The notes beneath the pieces were generated by a model that saw nothing but the letters and a program-made list of their open reading frames with translations, made no database searches and was not told where the DNA came from. Below are positions 57,934 to 64,000 of a stretch of DNA of 64,000 bases, piece after piece. The DNA is from Clostridia bacterium (GTDB taxonomy: Bacteria; Bacillota; Clostridia; Oscillospirales; Acutalibacteraceae). The position numbers were made by a program, and so were the translations under genes. The stretch covers positions 29,494-93,493 of the forward strand of contig JAGALQ010000017.1 in assembly GCA_017625095.1 (NCBI GenBank), read 5' to 3'. The first letter of the stretch is position 1, and the number at the start of each line of letters is the position of its first letter.

Positions 57934-58713
57934 TCAGCTTTCATTATCCTGATTCATATTAACACCCGTGCTCGGAGTCGATTCGGCAGATGCCGCCATA
58001 AACACCGGAGCAAACCTCGGGTTTGAAGCCATTGAAAAAGCTTCTGCATCGCTGATGATAATATGATCTGCAACACGGATATTGATAAGACCGAGTGCAT
58101 TTATAAGCAGCTTTGTCGTTTCTACATCGTTACGTGAGGGCGAAGCAAATCCTCCCGGATGATTATGCGCAAGAATGATGCTGTCGGCATTATTCTGCAG
58201 TGCAAGCTGAGCGATTTTGCGTATATCAACCTGCGCCAGCTTCAGCGAACCGTCGGAAACAAAAACAAAATTATTTATCCTGCCCTGAGTGTCAAGGCAC
58301 ATTATACCGACGCGCTCGTTCTTGAGGCCGAAAAAGCGCGGCACAAGAAACGATTTTGCATCGTCGGAATCGGAAATTGCTTTTATTTTGTCAACCTTAT
58401 CGGCAGAATACCTGCGGAAGAGCTGAGGTACCATCGTGATAAGTGTTGCTGCAGAGTCGCCTATGCCGTCAACTGAAACCAAGTCGTCATAACCTGCTTC
58501 AAACACAGCCGAAAGTGAGCCGAACCGCTCAATCAACCGATGTGCAACAGGGTTTGTGTCGCCCCTTTTGTTTGCGTAGAAAAGAAGCAGCTCCAGCACC
58601 TCGTGATCGGCAAAGCCGTCAAGACCGTTGGTGTTGTATTTTTCGCGAACCCTGTCTCTGTGACCTGCGTGAACCGAAGCGCTGTTCACGTTTTTATCAA
58701 CTTGCCGAGACAT
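57934..58713 (-). CDS. radC: RadC-family JAB1/MPN protein
   Basis: This 259-residue protein has an N-terminal helix-hairpin-helix region (LVSVDGIGDSAATLI, about residues 60-75) and a C-terminal JAB1/MPN metal-binding domain with the Glu in FGLKNERVGIM (about 130) and the HxHx7SxxD set in ILAHNHPGGFASPSRNDVE (about 182-200). RadC was linked to DNA repair, but its true activity is unclear. The start overlaps the upstream anchored protein gene by 17 bases, so they are co-transcribed. Length is slightly above the family's 220-230 residues owing to a Ser/Asn-rich tail. Confidence 0.92.
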   Translation of the reverse strand: MSRQVDKNVNSASVHAGHRDRVREKYNTNGLDGFADHEVLELLLFYANKRGDTNPVAHRLIERFGSLSAVFEAGYDDLVSVDGIGDSAATLITMVPQLFRRYSADKVDKIKAISDSDDAKSFLVPRFFGLKNERVGIMCLDTQGRINNFVFVSDGSLKLAQVDIRKIAQLALQNNADSIILAHNHPGGFASPSRNDVETTKLLINALGLINIRVADHIIISDAEAFSMASNPRFAPVFMAASAESTPSTGVNMNQDNES

Positions 58714-59503
58714 TGAATACCTCCAACTTTTCGCCGTTTATATCACGGAATAAGCTGTATGATGATTCTATATCGATTTTTGAAATCTGAGAAACGGGCA
58801 GGCATTTATCCGGCGGGAACATAACGGTTACAACAGTCATACCGTTGCCTGTTTTTACCACAGACATATCCCTGGATTTGTCACTCTTATCCGTGTCGGT
58901 ACACATTCCGATTGCAAGGTCGTAAAGGAACTTGTGCTGAGGAGCCGGGAAACCTGTTTCTTTGATCTTGACAGTCAACACACCGAAGGTTGATGCCGTA
59001 TACTCACCCTTGATATATATAGTTGCACCTATGCAGTTTTCATTGTTGAGAAGCTTCTTGGCAACCACGGTTTCGCCGTTGAAGATATCTGTTGTGATCT
59101 CCTCACGCATTTTGCTCATCTCTTCGTACGGAATAATATTGTCGTAGATATCCTGCATTATATCCGTGATTTCTTCATCACCCAGCATAAGAAGCGAGCT
59201 CAGCTCAGGATCAACAGTATATTCCGTTGCACTCTCTGACGTGTTGTCGCCCACATTACCTGATGTGCTTTCGTCCTTTATTTCATCCCAGTCGTATTGC
59301 CAGAGGTACATGGCATCTTCAGGTATGGAGTATCCGTCCACCATACCGTAAGGCTCTTCATGCGGTTGACTTGCAGTTTGCTCTCGCTTTTTGCTCTCGT
59401 TGATATTGATAAATAACACCGCACACAACGTCAGCACGACACACGGTATTATAATCGCTGTTGCAAACGCAATTAACGATTTGTTCTTGTCGTGTTGAGC
59501 CAT
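58697..59503 (-). CDS. Anchored extracytoplasmic protein of unknown function
   Basis: This 268-residue protein has one N-terminal membrane segment (about residues 9-32) and a polar, acidic stalk with YDWDEIKDESTSGN. A C-terminal domain of about 150 residues follows (ATIYIKGEYTASTFGVLTV, HKFLYDLAIGMCTD, VVTVMFPPDKCLPVS). Two Cys in the outer domain could form a disulfide. I do not recognise the family. It overlaps radC and is first in a two-gene unit. The ATG at 59503 is the only reasonable start. Confidence 0.7.
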   Translation of the reverse strand: MAQHDKNKSLIAFATAIIIPCVVLTLCAVLFININESKKREQTASQPHEEPYGMVDGYSIPEDAMYLWQYDWDEIKDESTSGNVGDNTSESATEYTVDPELSSLLMLGDEEITDIMQDIYDNIIPYEEMSKMREEITTDIFNGETVVAKKLLNNENCIGATIYIKGEYTASTFGVLTVKIKETGFPAPQHKFLYDLAIGMCTDTDKSDKSRDMSVVKTGNGMTVVTVMFPPDKCLPVSQISKIDIESSYSLFRDINGEKLEVFNVSAS

Positions 59504-59692
59504 TGAGCAACCTCCCGTAAAAATTTTCTTAATAATATCACATTATTATACAAAACTCAAGCTCAAAGTAAAACTTGTTATCAACCGCAAGCTTATTTAC
59601 AAAGCCGTCTGCGACTTTTCAACCCTTCTCTCGCACCATCTTGCGCTCGGTATTTAACGTAGGCACAAGATGTGCCTAAATGCAAAAAAAGG

Positions 59693-59722
59693 TTGACACA
59701 GTCGGCATTTTTGTTATATAAT
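59693..59722 (+). promoter_or_regulatory. Promoter of the rpmH-rnpA-yidD-yidC-jag cluster
   Basis: A perfect -35 TTGACA (59693-59698) and perfect -10 TATAAT (59717-59722) are 18 bases apart, 92 bases before rpmH. The rest of the 310-base gap from 59504 is AT-rich with no other feature I can support. Confidence 0.85.
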
Positions 59723-59813
59723 AGCACCTTGTAAGGTCTAAAGTGGAGTATCATGCCAGTATACTTTTCACCGCTTTGGTCATAAATCACACCTTGAATG
59801 GAGGTTATGCACA

Positions 59814-59948
59814 ATGAAAAGGACTTATCAGCCCAAGAAGCGTCATCGCAAGATGGAGCACGGCTTCCGCAAGAGAATGGCGGACAGAAACGGCCGTAAG
59901 GTTCTCGCCCGCCGCAGAGCAAAGGGCAGAAAGCAGCTCTCTTACTAA
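59814..59948 (+). CDS. rpmH: Ribosomal protein L34
   Basis: This 44-residue, strongly basic protein of the large ribosomal subunit matches L34 throughout: [33 protein letters not shown] and KGRKQLSY. Its start has GGAGG about ten bases ahead (TGGAGGTTATGCACAATG). It is the first gene of the conserved cluster with rnpA, 30 bases before that gene. It is full length and typical. Confidence 0.98.
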   Translation: MKRTYQPKKRHRKMEHGFRKRMADRNGRKVLARRRAKGRKQLSY

Positions 59949-59978
59949 TTTCGGGTAAGAGCCACAAGGCGAACGGTT

Positions 59979-60317
59979 ATGGCTTCAACTATCACATCTT
60001 TAAATCGTAACATCGACTTCCGCCGCGCATACAGCCGCGGCAAAGTCTATTCAAATCCTGCACTGGTAACTTATGTAGCAAGGACCCGTGCGGGTATTTG
60101 TCGTGTCGGAATTACAACAAGTAAGAAGATCGGCAACGCAGTTGAACGCAACCGCTCCCGCAGAGTGATAAGGGCGGCGTTCCGCACAGCACTACCTCAG
60201 GTAGAAGGCAGCTGGGACATCGTTTTTGTCGCAAGAAGCAAAACAAAATACCTCAAAAGCACTCAGCTTGAAACAATTATTTTCAACCACTTGAAGCAGG
60301 CGGGTGTTATACACTGA
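59979..60317 (+). CDS. rnpA: Ribonuclease P protein component
   Basis: This 112-residue basic protein binds RNase P RNA and aids 5' maturation of tRNA. Family motifs are [19 protein letters not shown] at the N-terminus, the RNR block [20 protein letters not shown] (about residues 49-68), and the C-terminal [20 protein letters not shown]. The stop codon overlaps the yidD start as ATGA. Weak ribosome binding site AAGGCG. Confidence 0.95.
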   Translation: MASTITSLNRNIDFRRAYSRGKVYSNPALVTYVARTRAGICRVGITTSKKIGNAVERNRSRRVIRAAFRTALPQVEGSWDIVFVARSKTKYLKSTQLETIIFNHLKQAGVIH

Positions 60318-60553
60318 TGAAAAATGTTCTGCTGCGGTTAATCCGCTTTTACCGCGAAAAAATTTCGCCGCACAAGCCACCTATGTGCCGCTATTATCCC
60401 ACCTGCTCCGAATACGCGATGCAGGCGTTGGAGGTGCACGGCTTGTTTTGGGGCAGTCTGCTGGCAATACGCCGGCTTTTGAGGTGCAATGTTTTGTTCC
60501 CCGGCGGGTACGATCCGGTACCCCCGAAGAAAAACCACACGGAGGACGATTAA
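60317..60553 (+). CDS. yidD: Membrane protein insertion efficiency factor YidD
   Basis: This 78-residue membrane-associated protein assists YidC-dependent insertion. The family core is present: [30 protein letters not shown] (Cys pair shown in [12 protein letters not shown]), [18 protein letters not shown] and the C-terminal GGYDPVP. It overlaps both neighbours by one base (TGATG before, TAATG after), so the cluster is translated as a unit. Confidence 0.95.
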   Translation: MKNVLLRLIRFYREKISPHKPPMCRYYPTCSEYAMQALEVHGLFWGSLLAIRRLLRCNVLFPGGYDPVPPKKNHTEDD

Positions 60554-61560
60554 TGGAATTTTTCAGAGAAATACTTGCTGTACCGTTTGGTTGGTTGCTC
60601 GGTCAGTTTTACGGTTTGGTTGATATTTTCTTTGATGCAGGCAGCTATTTTGTAGCAATTGCTCTTTTTGCGCTTGTTTTCAAAATCATTCTGCTTCCCA
60701 GCGCAATCAAGCAGCAGAAAAGCACAGCCAAGCAGGCAAGACTTCAGCCTAAAATCCGCAGAATTCAGGAAAGATACAAGGGCGACAGAAACGCTCAGCA
60801 GAAAATTCAGGAAGAGCAGCAGGCTCTTTATCAGCGCGAAGGCTTCAACCCGATGAATCAGGGCTGCCTTCCCTTACTCATTCAGTTCCCCATCATTATC
60901 GGTCTCTATGGCGCGGTTTACAAGCCGTTGACATTCATCCTCAAAGTTCCGGCAGAGGTTATCGAAACCTTCAAGACTGCTTTCAAAGCAATCGCACCCG
61001 GACTCGGCATCAAAAACCCCTCTGATTATCAGATCGAACTTCAGATGGTCAACAACATCGGTGCAGTTAAAGATTATCTCATCGAAAAAGGAACAGCAAT
61101 CAATAACCTTGACAGTATCGTTGATGAAATACAGAATTTTGCTACTTCACAGTTCCAGTTTTTCGGCGTCAACCTCGGTGATGCCCCCAGTTTCAAAACG
61201 ATAAATATTCTTCTTCTTATACCTGTTCTTTCATTCATCACATCAGTTGCTACATCTCTTATCACCCAGATGCGTCAGAAGCGCAACAACCCCGGCGCAT
61301 CAAACAATGCTATGATGGGTTGTATGACCTTTGGTATGCCCCTTTTCTCTGCATACATGGTCACACTCTTCCCCGCAGCAGTCGGTGTTTACTGGATTAT
61401 CAACAACATCTATTCATTTATTCAGACTCTTGTTGTCGGCCACTTCTACAGCTCCGATAAAGTTATTGCAACAAATATGGTCGAAGAGACAATCTACCGC
61501 CGTTCAAAAGAAAACAACCAGAAGATCGTGGCGGAGAAAAAGAAAAACGAGAAAAAATAA
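60553..61560 (+). CDS. yidC: Membrane protein insertase YidC/SpoIIIJ/Oxa1
   Basis: This 335-residue Gram-positive-type insertase has five or six membrane segments. SYFVAIALFALVFKIILLPSAIKQQKS (in parts) is the first insertase helix and cytosolic hairpin, then QPKIRRIQERYKGDRNAQQKIQEE, NPMNQGCLPLLIQFPIIIGLYGAVYKPL in parts, a long extracytoplasmic loop, and LFPAAVGVYWIINNIYSFIQTL. The conserved hydrophilic-groove Arg corresponds to the K/R in ILLPSAIKQQ. The frame is open to 60304 but overlaps rnpA and yidD; GGAGGACG places the start at the ATG at 60553. It is followed by jag. Confidence 0.95.
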   Translation: MEFFREILAVPFGWLLGQFYGLVDIFFDAGSYFVAIALFALVFKIILLPSAIKQQKSTAKQARLQPKIRRIQERYKGDRNAQQKIQEEQQALYQREGFNPMNQGCLPLLIQFPIIIGLYGAVYKPLTFILKVPAEVIETFKTAFKAIAPGLGIKNPSDYQIELQMVNNIGAVKDYLIEKGTAINNLDSIVDEIQNFATSQFQFFGVNLGDAPSFKTINILLLIPVLSFITSVATSLITQMRQKRNNPGASNNAMMGCMTFGMPLFSAYMVTLFPAAVGVYWIINNIYSFIQTLVVGHFYSSDKVIATNMVEETIYRRSKENNQKIVAEKKKNEKK

Positions 61561-61581
61561 CACTTAAGGTGGTACAATAAT

Positions 61582-62553
61582 TTGATTAAAGAAGCAATCG
61601 GCATCGGCAAAACGGTTGACGAAGCACGCGAGAACGCATCAGTTCAGCTTAACGCACCGTTTGAAGCAGATGTTCAGTTTACAGTTGTCGAGATGCCCAA
61701 GAAAAAGACTTTCGGCATTTTCGGCAAAGAAACCCCCGCAAAGGTTAAAGCATTTTACGAAATTCCCGACGAGAAGCCCGCAGCTAAGCCTGCAGAAAAG
61801 CCCGCAAGAGAGAAGAAGACAAGCAAGCCTGCTCCCGCACCCAAGGCTACTGCAGCAGCTCCTGTTGCAAAAGAAAAGAAGCCCGTTACAAACCCCGCTG
61901 CTTTTGAAGGCACAAAGGCATACATCACATCAATCCTCAAGGGTCTCGGCATTGATTCCTGCGAAATCTCCTTCGCTGAGGAGGAAGAGGGCCTTGCAAT
62001 TGAGCTTGACTGCGGCGAAAACTACGGCGTAGTAATCGGTCGCAGAGGCGAAACTCTTGACGCAATCCAGTACCTTGTACGTCTTTATATGAACAAGGGC
62101 AAGGAAAACTACAAGCGTGTTTCCGTTAACATCGGCAACTACCGCGAGAAGCGTGCAGAAACACTTCGCGAGCTTGCAAAGCGCAACGCAGCAAAGGTTC
62201 TTCGTAACGGCAGAAACGCTGTTCTTGATCCCATGAACCCCTATGAGCGCAGAATCATCCACACAACAATCCAGGAGATTGAGGGTGTTGAATCTCACTC
62301 AGTCGGTTCAGACGGTGAGCGTAAGGTTGTAATCACACTTGCAGAAGGTGTTAAGCCCACAAACCCCGACTCACGCCGCTACAACAACAGAGGCGGTAAG
62401 GGCGGCTACAACAGAGGCGGCAACCGCGGCAACAGAAACAGCTCCGCACAGTCTGCTCCTCAGCAGGCACAGCGTGCACCCCGTTCTGATATTTCCAACG
62501 CAAGCCGCTACGGCAAGATTGAGCCGAAGAAGCCTGCAGCAACAGAAGAATAA
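61582..62553 (+). CDS. jag: RNA-binding protein Jag/SpoIIIJ-associated (KhpB)
   Basis: This 323-residue protein has the Jag-N domain (about residues 1-60, GIGKTVDEARENASVQL, KKKTFGIFGKETPA), an Ala/Pro/Lys-rich linker, a KH domain (about 110-185, VVIGRRGETLDAIQYLVRL), and an R3H domain (about 186-255, NPYERRIIHTTIQEIEGVESHSVG in parts). A Gly/Arg/Asn-rich tail (GGKGGYNRGGNRGNRNS) follows and is longer than in Bacillus. It binds RNA and affects cell-envelope control. Start is TTG with AAGGTGG about 11 bases ahead; no ATG is near. A terminator follows at 62560-62590. Confidence 0.92.
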   Translation: MIKEAIGIGKTVDEARENASVQLNAPFEADVQFTVVEMPKKKTFGIFGKETPAKVKAFYEIPDEKPAAKPAEKPAREKKTSKPAPAPKATAAAPVAKEKKPVTNPAAFEGTKAYITSILKGLGIDSCEISFAEEEEGLAIELDCGENYGVVIGRRGETLDAIQYLVRLYMNKGKENYKRVSVNIGNYREKRAETLRELAKRNAAKVLRNGRNAVLDPMNPYERRIIHTTIQEIEGVESHSVGSDGERKVVITLAEGVKPTNPDSRRYNNRGGKGGYNRGGNRGNRNSSAQSAPQQAQRAPRSDISNASRYGKIEPKKPAATEE

Positions 62554-62559
62554 AAATTA

Positions 62560-62590
62560 TGACACCTTCATTTCGAGGGTGTCATTTTTT
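62560..62590 (+). terminator. Terminator after jag
   Basis: GACACC-TTCATTTCGAG-GGTGTC is followed by ATTTTTTG, six bases after the jag stop. Confidence 0.85.
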
Positions 62591-62611
62591 GTTGCCATAT
62601 CGCTTTCGCGT

Positions 62612-62638
62612 CGGCAGGGGCAAGCCCCTGCCCTACAC
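62612..62638. repeat. Dispersed GC-rich palindrome, family 2 (copy B)
   Basis: GGCAGGGGC-AA-GCCCCTGCC and the tail CTACAC match copy A at 13124-13150, with compensatory changes in both stem arms. Confidence 0.75.
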
Positions 62639-62679
62639 TTTTATCTGTTATCTATTCGATATTCTCTGTTATTTTAATT

Positions 62680-62751
62680 TGTCATCCTGAACGAAGTGAA
62701 GGATCTTTTGCAGTCACATTTTAAGATTCTTCGCTGTCACTCAGAATGACA
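62680..62751. repeat. Dispersed inverted repeat, family 1 (copy B)
   Basis: TGTCATCCTGAACGAAGTGAAGGATCT at the left (shown as TGTCATCCTGAACGAAGTG) pairs imperfectly with AGATTCTTCGCTGTCACTCAGAATGACA at the right. It is inverted relative to copy A at 12598-12678. Confidence 0.8.
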
Positions 62752-63076
62752 ATAAACAACATCTATCAACAAATGAAAAATGCTGTGAACCTGAACGGAG
62801 CAGGCTGACGGTGATGTACCTGAAAAAATATCCGAGTGAGTGTCCGTAGGCGGTAGATAAACCCTTCAAAGTCAGATCTATTTTGATAGCCGTAACGGTA
62901 ATCGGAATGCACATTTGCGTTCCGATTAAACGAGCGGGGTTGAATCCGTCAGCCGTTGCGGAGTGCGGAAAACCCAAAAAGTATTTTTGGTTACTTTTGT
63001 TACGCGTGACAAAAGTGACTGCGGCTTCAGCCGCATATTATTTTTTCAACCCTCAGTCTTTGCCTGCGGCAAATCC
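62752..63076. other. Noncoding gap with likely decayed repeat sequence
   Basis: About 325 bases after family 1 copy B hold only short, low-quality open frames on both strands. Small palindromes (CGGAATGC..GCGTTCCG, TGCGGCTTCAGCCGCA) are visible. I see no gene, promoter or RNA that I can support. The composition is like other repeat-rich intergenic sequence here. Confidence 0.5.
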
Positions 63077-63146
63077 AGCTCCCTTCAAAGGGAGCTTTTT
63101 ACTCCCTCAGTCAGCTGCGCTGACAGCTCCATCAATGAGGGAGCCG
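63077..63146. repeat. Dispersed hairpin repeat, family 3 (copy B)
   Basis: AGCTCCCTT-CAA-AGGGAGCT, then CTCCCTCAGTCAGC..GCTGACAGCTCC and GAGGGAGCC repeat the layout of copy A at 26080-26198 on the opposite strand. Confidence 0.75.
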
Positions 63147-63268
63147 CAAAGATTCTTCACTAGGCTTAAGAAAGACAAGAAATGCAGATAAAAAACCTGC
63201 AACAAATGCGGTGGCTTCTTAAGGACAGTTTCTGAGAATTAAGAACTACGAGCATTGCGAAGGCTAAG

Positions 63269-63312
63269 AAAAATACGAGAACATTTCGGTGTTTCTCGTA
63301 TTTTTCTTTTTT
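63269..63312 (+). terminator. Strong intrinsic terminator upstream of tnpV
   Basis: AAAAATACGAGAA / TTCTCGTATTTTT is a perfect 13-base stem followed by CTTTTTTTT-like sequence. It insulates the TnpV-like gene from upstream transcription. Confidence 0.85.
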
Positions 63313-63380
63313 TGCACATTTGCAGATTTTCTATTCTTATAGTACACTTAAAGCACCAAAGGAAAGGAAGGTGCAATAAG

Positions 63381-63746
63381 ATGAAAAAGTACATTGAACA
63401 GAACGGAATTATCTATGAACTCAGAGGCGAGCAATATTACCCCTTGCTTGATCTCCCCGAACAAAAGGAGATCGGCAAGTACGGAAGATTGCACCTCGAA
63501 TATCTCAAAGAACATCGCAAGGGGCGCTACACCAATCTTCTCTCGGAAGGTGTGCTCAATCAGCGGCTCTATGAGATCGACGTTGAAGCGAAAGCAATGG
63601 TGGAATGTATCATCCCCCGTCTCGCTGCTGAAAGAGGTATTGATGAGAATTTGAAAGCTCACGATATGCTCCGTTGGGTATCCGAGATGAACAACATCAA
63701 GACGAGCGCGGAAGAAATCGTTTTGCGGGAGGTGGTGTACGTATGA
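63381..63746 (+). CDS. TnpV-like transposon-encoded protein
   Basis: This 121-residue protein matches the TnpV family found in clostridial transposons and integrative elements: EQNGIIYELRGEQYYPLLDLP, IGKYGRLHLEYLKEHRKGRYTNLL (pieces GRLHLEYLKEHRKGRYTNLL), the middle LYEIDVEAKAMVECIIP, and LRWVSEMNNIKTSAEEIVL. Its role in the element is unknown. Upstream frame to 63255 includes the terminator and is excluded; the ATG at 63381 has GGAAGG about 11 bases ahead. It overlaps the next gene as ATGA. Confidence 0.88.
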   Translation: MKKYIEQNGIIYELRGEQYYPLLDLPEQKEIGKYGRLHLEYLKEHRKGRYTNLLSEGVLNQRLYEIDVEAKAMVECIIPRLAAERGIDENLKAHDMLRWVSEMNNIKTSAEEIVLREVVYV

Positions 63747-64000
63747 GTGTGATAAAAGAATTATGGCACGGCAATATCTGCCCTCAGACCGATAGCCGCA
63801 ACAACTCTCCCGAAATGAAAGAGCTTATGAAATATATGGCTCGGCATCACGATGACCTGCTCAAAACGATGAGCGACGAGCAAAAGGAGATTTTCGAGAA
63901 ATTCGATGATTGTTGGAGTGAGTACGTAAGCCTTGACGAAGCAGCCATCTTCGAATACGCCTTCCGTCTCGGAGCAAGTCTAACAATAGAAACGCTACAA
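63743..64000 (+). CDS. DUF6809-like small protein (runs to the window edge)
   Basis: Eighty-six codons are visible and remain open to the edge: MSVIKELWHGNICPQ, MKYMARHHDDLLKTMSDEQK and EKFDDCWSEYVSLDEAAIFEYAFRLGASL. This helical pattern recalls small DUF6809 proteins that follow TnpV in Clostridia; the family is about this long, so little is missing. The start overlaps the TnpV stop. Function unknown. Confidence 0.7.
   Translation, partial: MSVIKELWHGNICPQTDSRNNSPEMKELMKYMARHHDDLLKTMSDEQKEIFEKFDDCWSEYVSLDEAAIFEYAFRLGASLTIETLQ

Noticed and set aside
59504-59813. Replication origin upstream of rpmH
   Set aside because: The gap is AT-rich, but I found no convincing TTATCCACA boxes and no dnaA or dnaN gene on the left.
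62741-63191. Open frames of 66-102 codons on both strands after jag
   Set aside because: They run through repeat elements, lack ribosome binding sites, and do not resemble any protein family.

Overview
The window looks like a chromosome segment of a Gram-positive, low-to-mid GC Clostridia, most likely a gut Oscillospirales/Ruminococcaceae-type organism. The signs are a teichoic-acid TarI/TarJ/TagGH set, the non-mevalonate IspD/IspF pathway, a split-out YidC/Jag cluster, ECF-type vitamin uptake, many GGAGG ribosome binding sites, frequent TTG/GTG starts, and dispersed hairpin repeats of the kind common in gut Firmicutes. This placement is inference from gene content; no rRNA or tRNA gene was recognised in the window.

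Layout. 1-4.6 kb (minus): wall-polymer genes, namely tarJ (cut by the left edge), tarI, ABC exporter tagH/tagG and two family 2 glycosyltransferases. 4.7-10.7 kb (minus): an envelope operon of a two-FHA protein, an FtsW/RodA polymerase, a class B PBP, an amidase and two PH-domain (YdbS/YdbT-like) proteins. 10.8-12.6 kb (plus): galM and nth. 12.7-14.8 kb (minus): a GNAT and a DUF4091 protein. 14.8-22.2 kb (minus): cysteine desulfurase, thiI, cinA, then an acidic repeat protein, a class B sortase and a membrane-anchored degenerate CinA paralogue. 22.3-26.1 kb: a small membrane protein, a HAD phosphatase, and an ECF sigma factor with an anti-sigma-like beta-propeller partner. 26.2-26.9 kb: a compact divergent HTH/DUF6794-like module with twin operators. 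26.9-30.5 kb (minus): GH4, BadF-type kinase and GH109-like oxidoreductase/glycosidase. 30.5-43.8 kb (minus): housekeeping genes (J-like/DUF5685 pair, ispF, ispD, RNase M5-like, holA, comEC, a PRTase, HIT, alaS, cupin, subtilase), interrupted by a mosaic of small hairpins at 38.1-38.7 kb.

43.9-47.6 kb (plus) is the most striking region. Two cobalamin riboswitches, each with its own near-consensus promoter, precede a DUF4430 lipoprotein, a secreted alpha-toroid protein, a second DUF4430 lipoprotein and an ECF transporter S component. The two extracellular domain types correspond to the two domains of animal intrinsic factor/transcobalamin, so I read the locus as a split, surface-displayed vitamin B12 capture and uptake system.

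47.7-54.9 kb: a zinc-ribbon membrane protein, an EF-G paralogue with altered GTPase motifs, an OppA-type lipoprotein, a VanZ-like protein and an RNA m5U methyltransferase. 54.9-59.5 kb (minus): two transcription regulators, a DUF4160 remnant/DUF2442 pair, radC and an anchored hypothetical. 59.8-62.6 kb (plus): rpmH-rnpA-yidD-yidC-jag. The window ends in repeats and a TnpV/DUF6809-like pair that suggest the edge of a mobile element where mnmE would usually follow.
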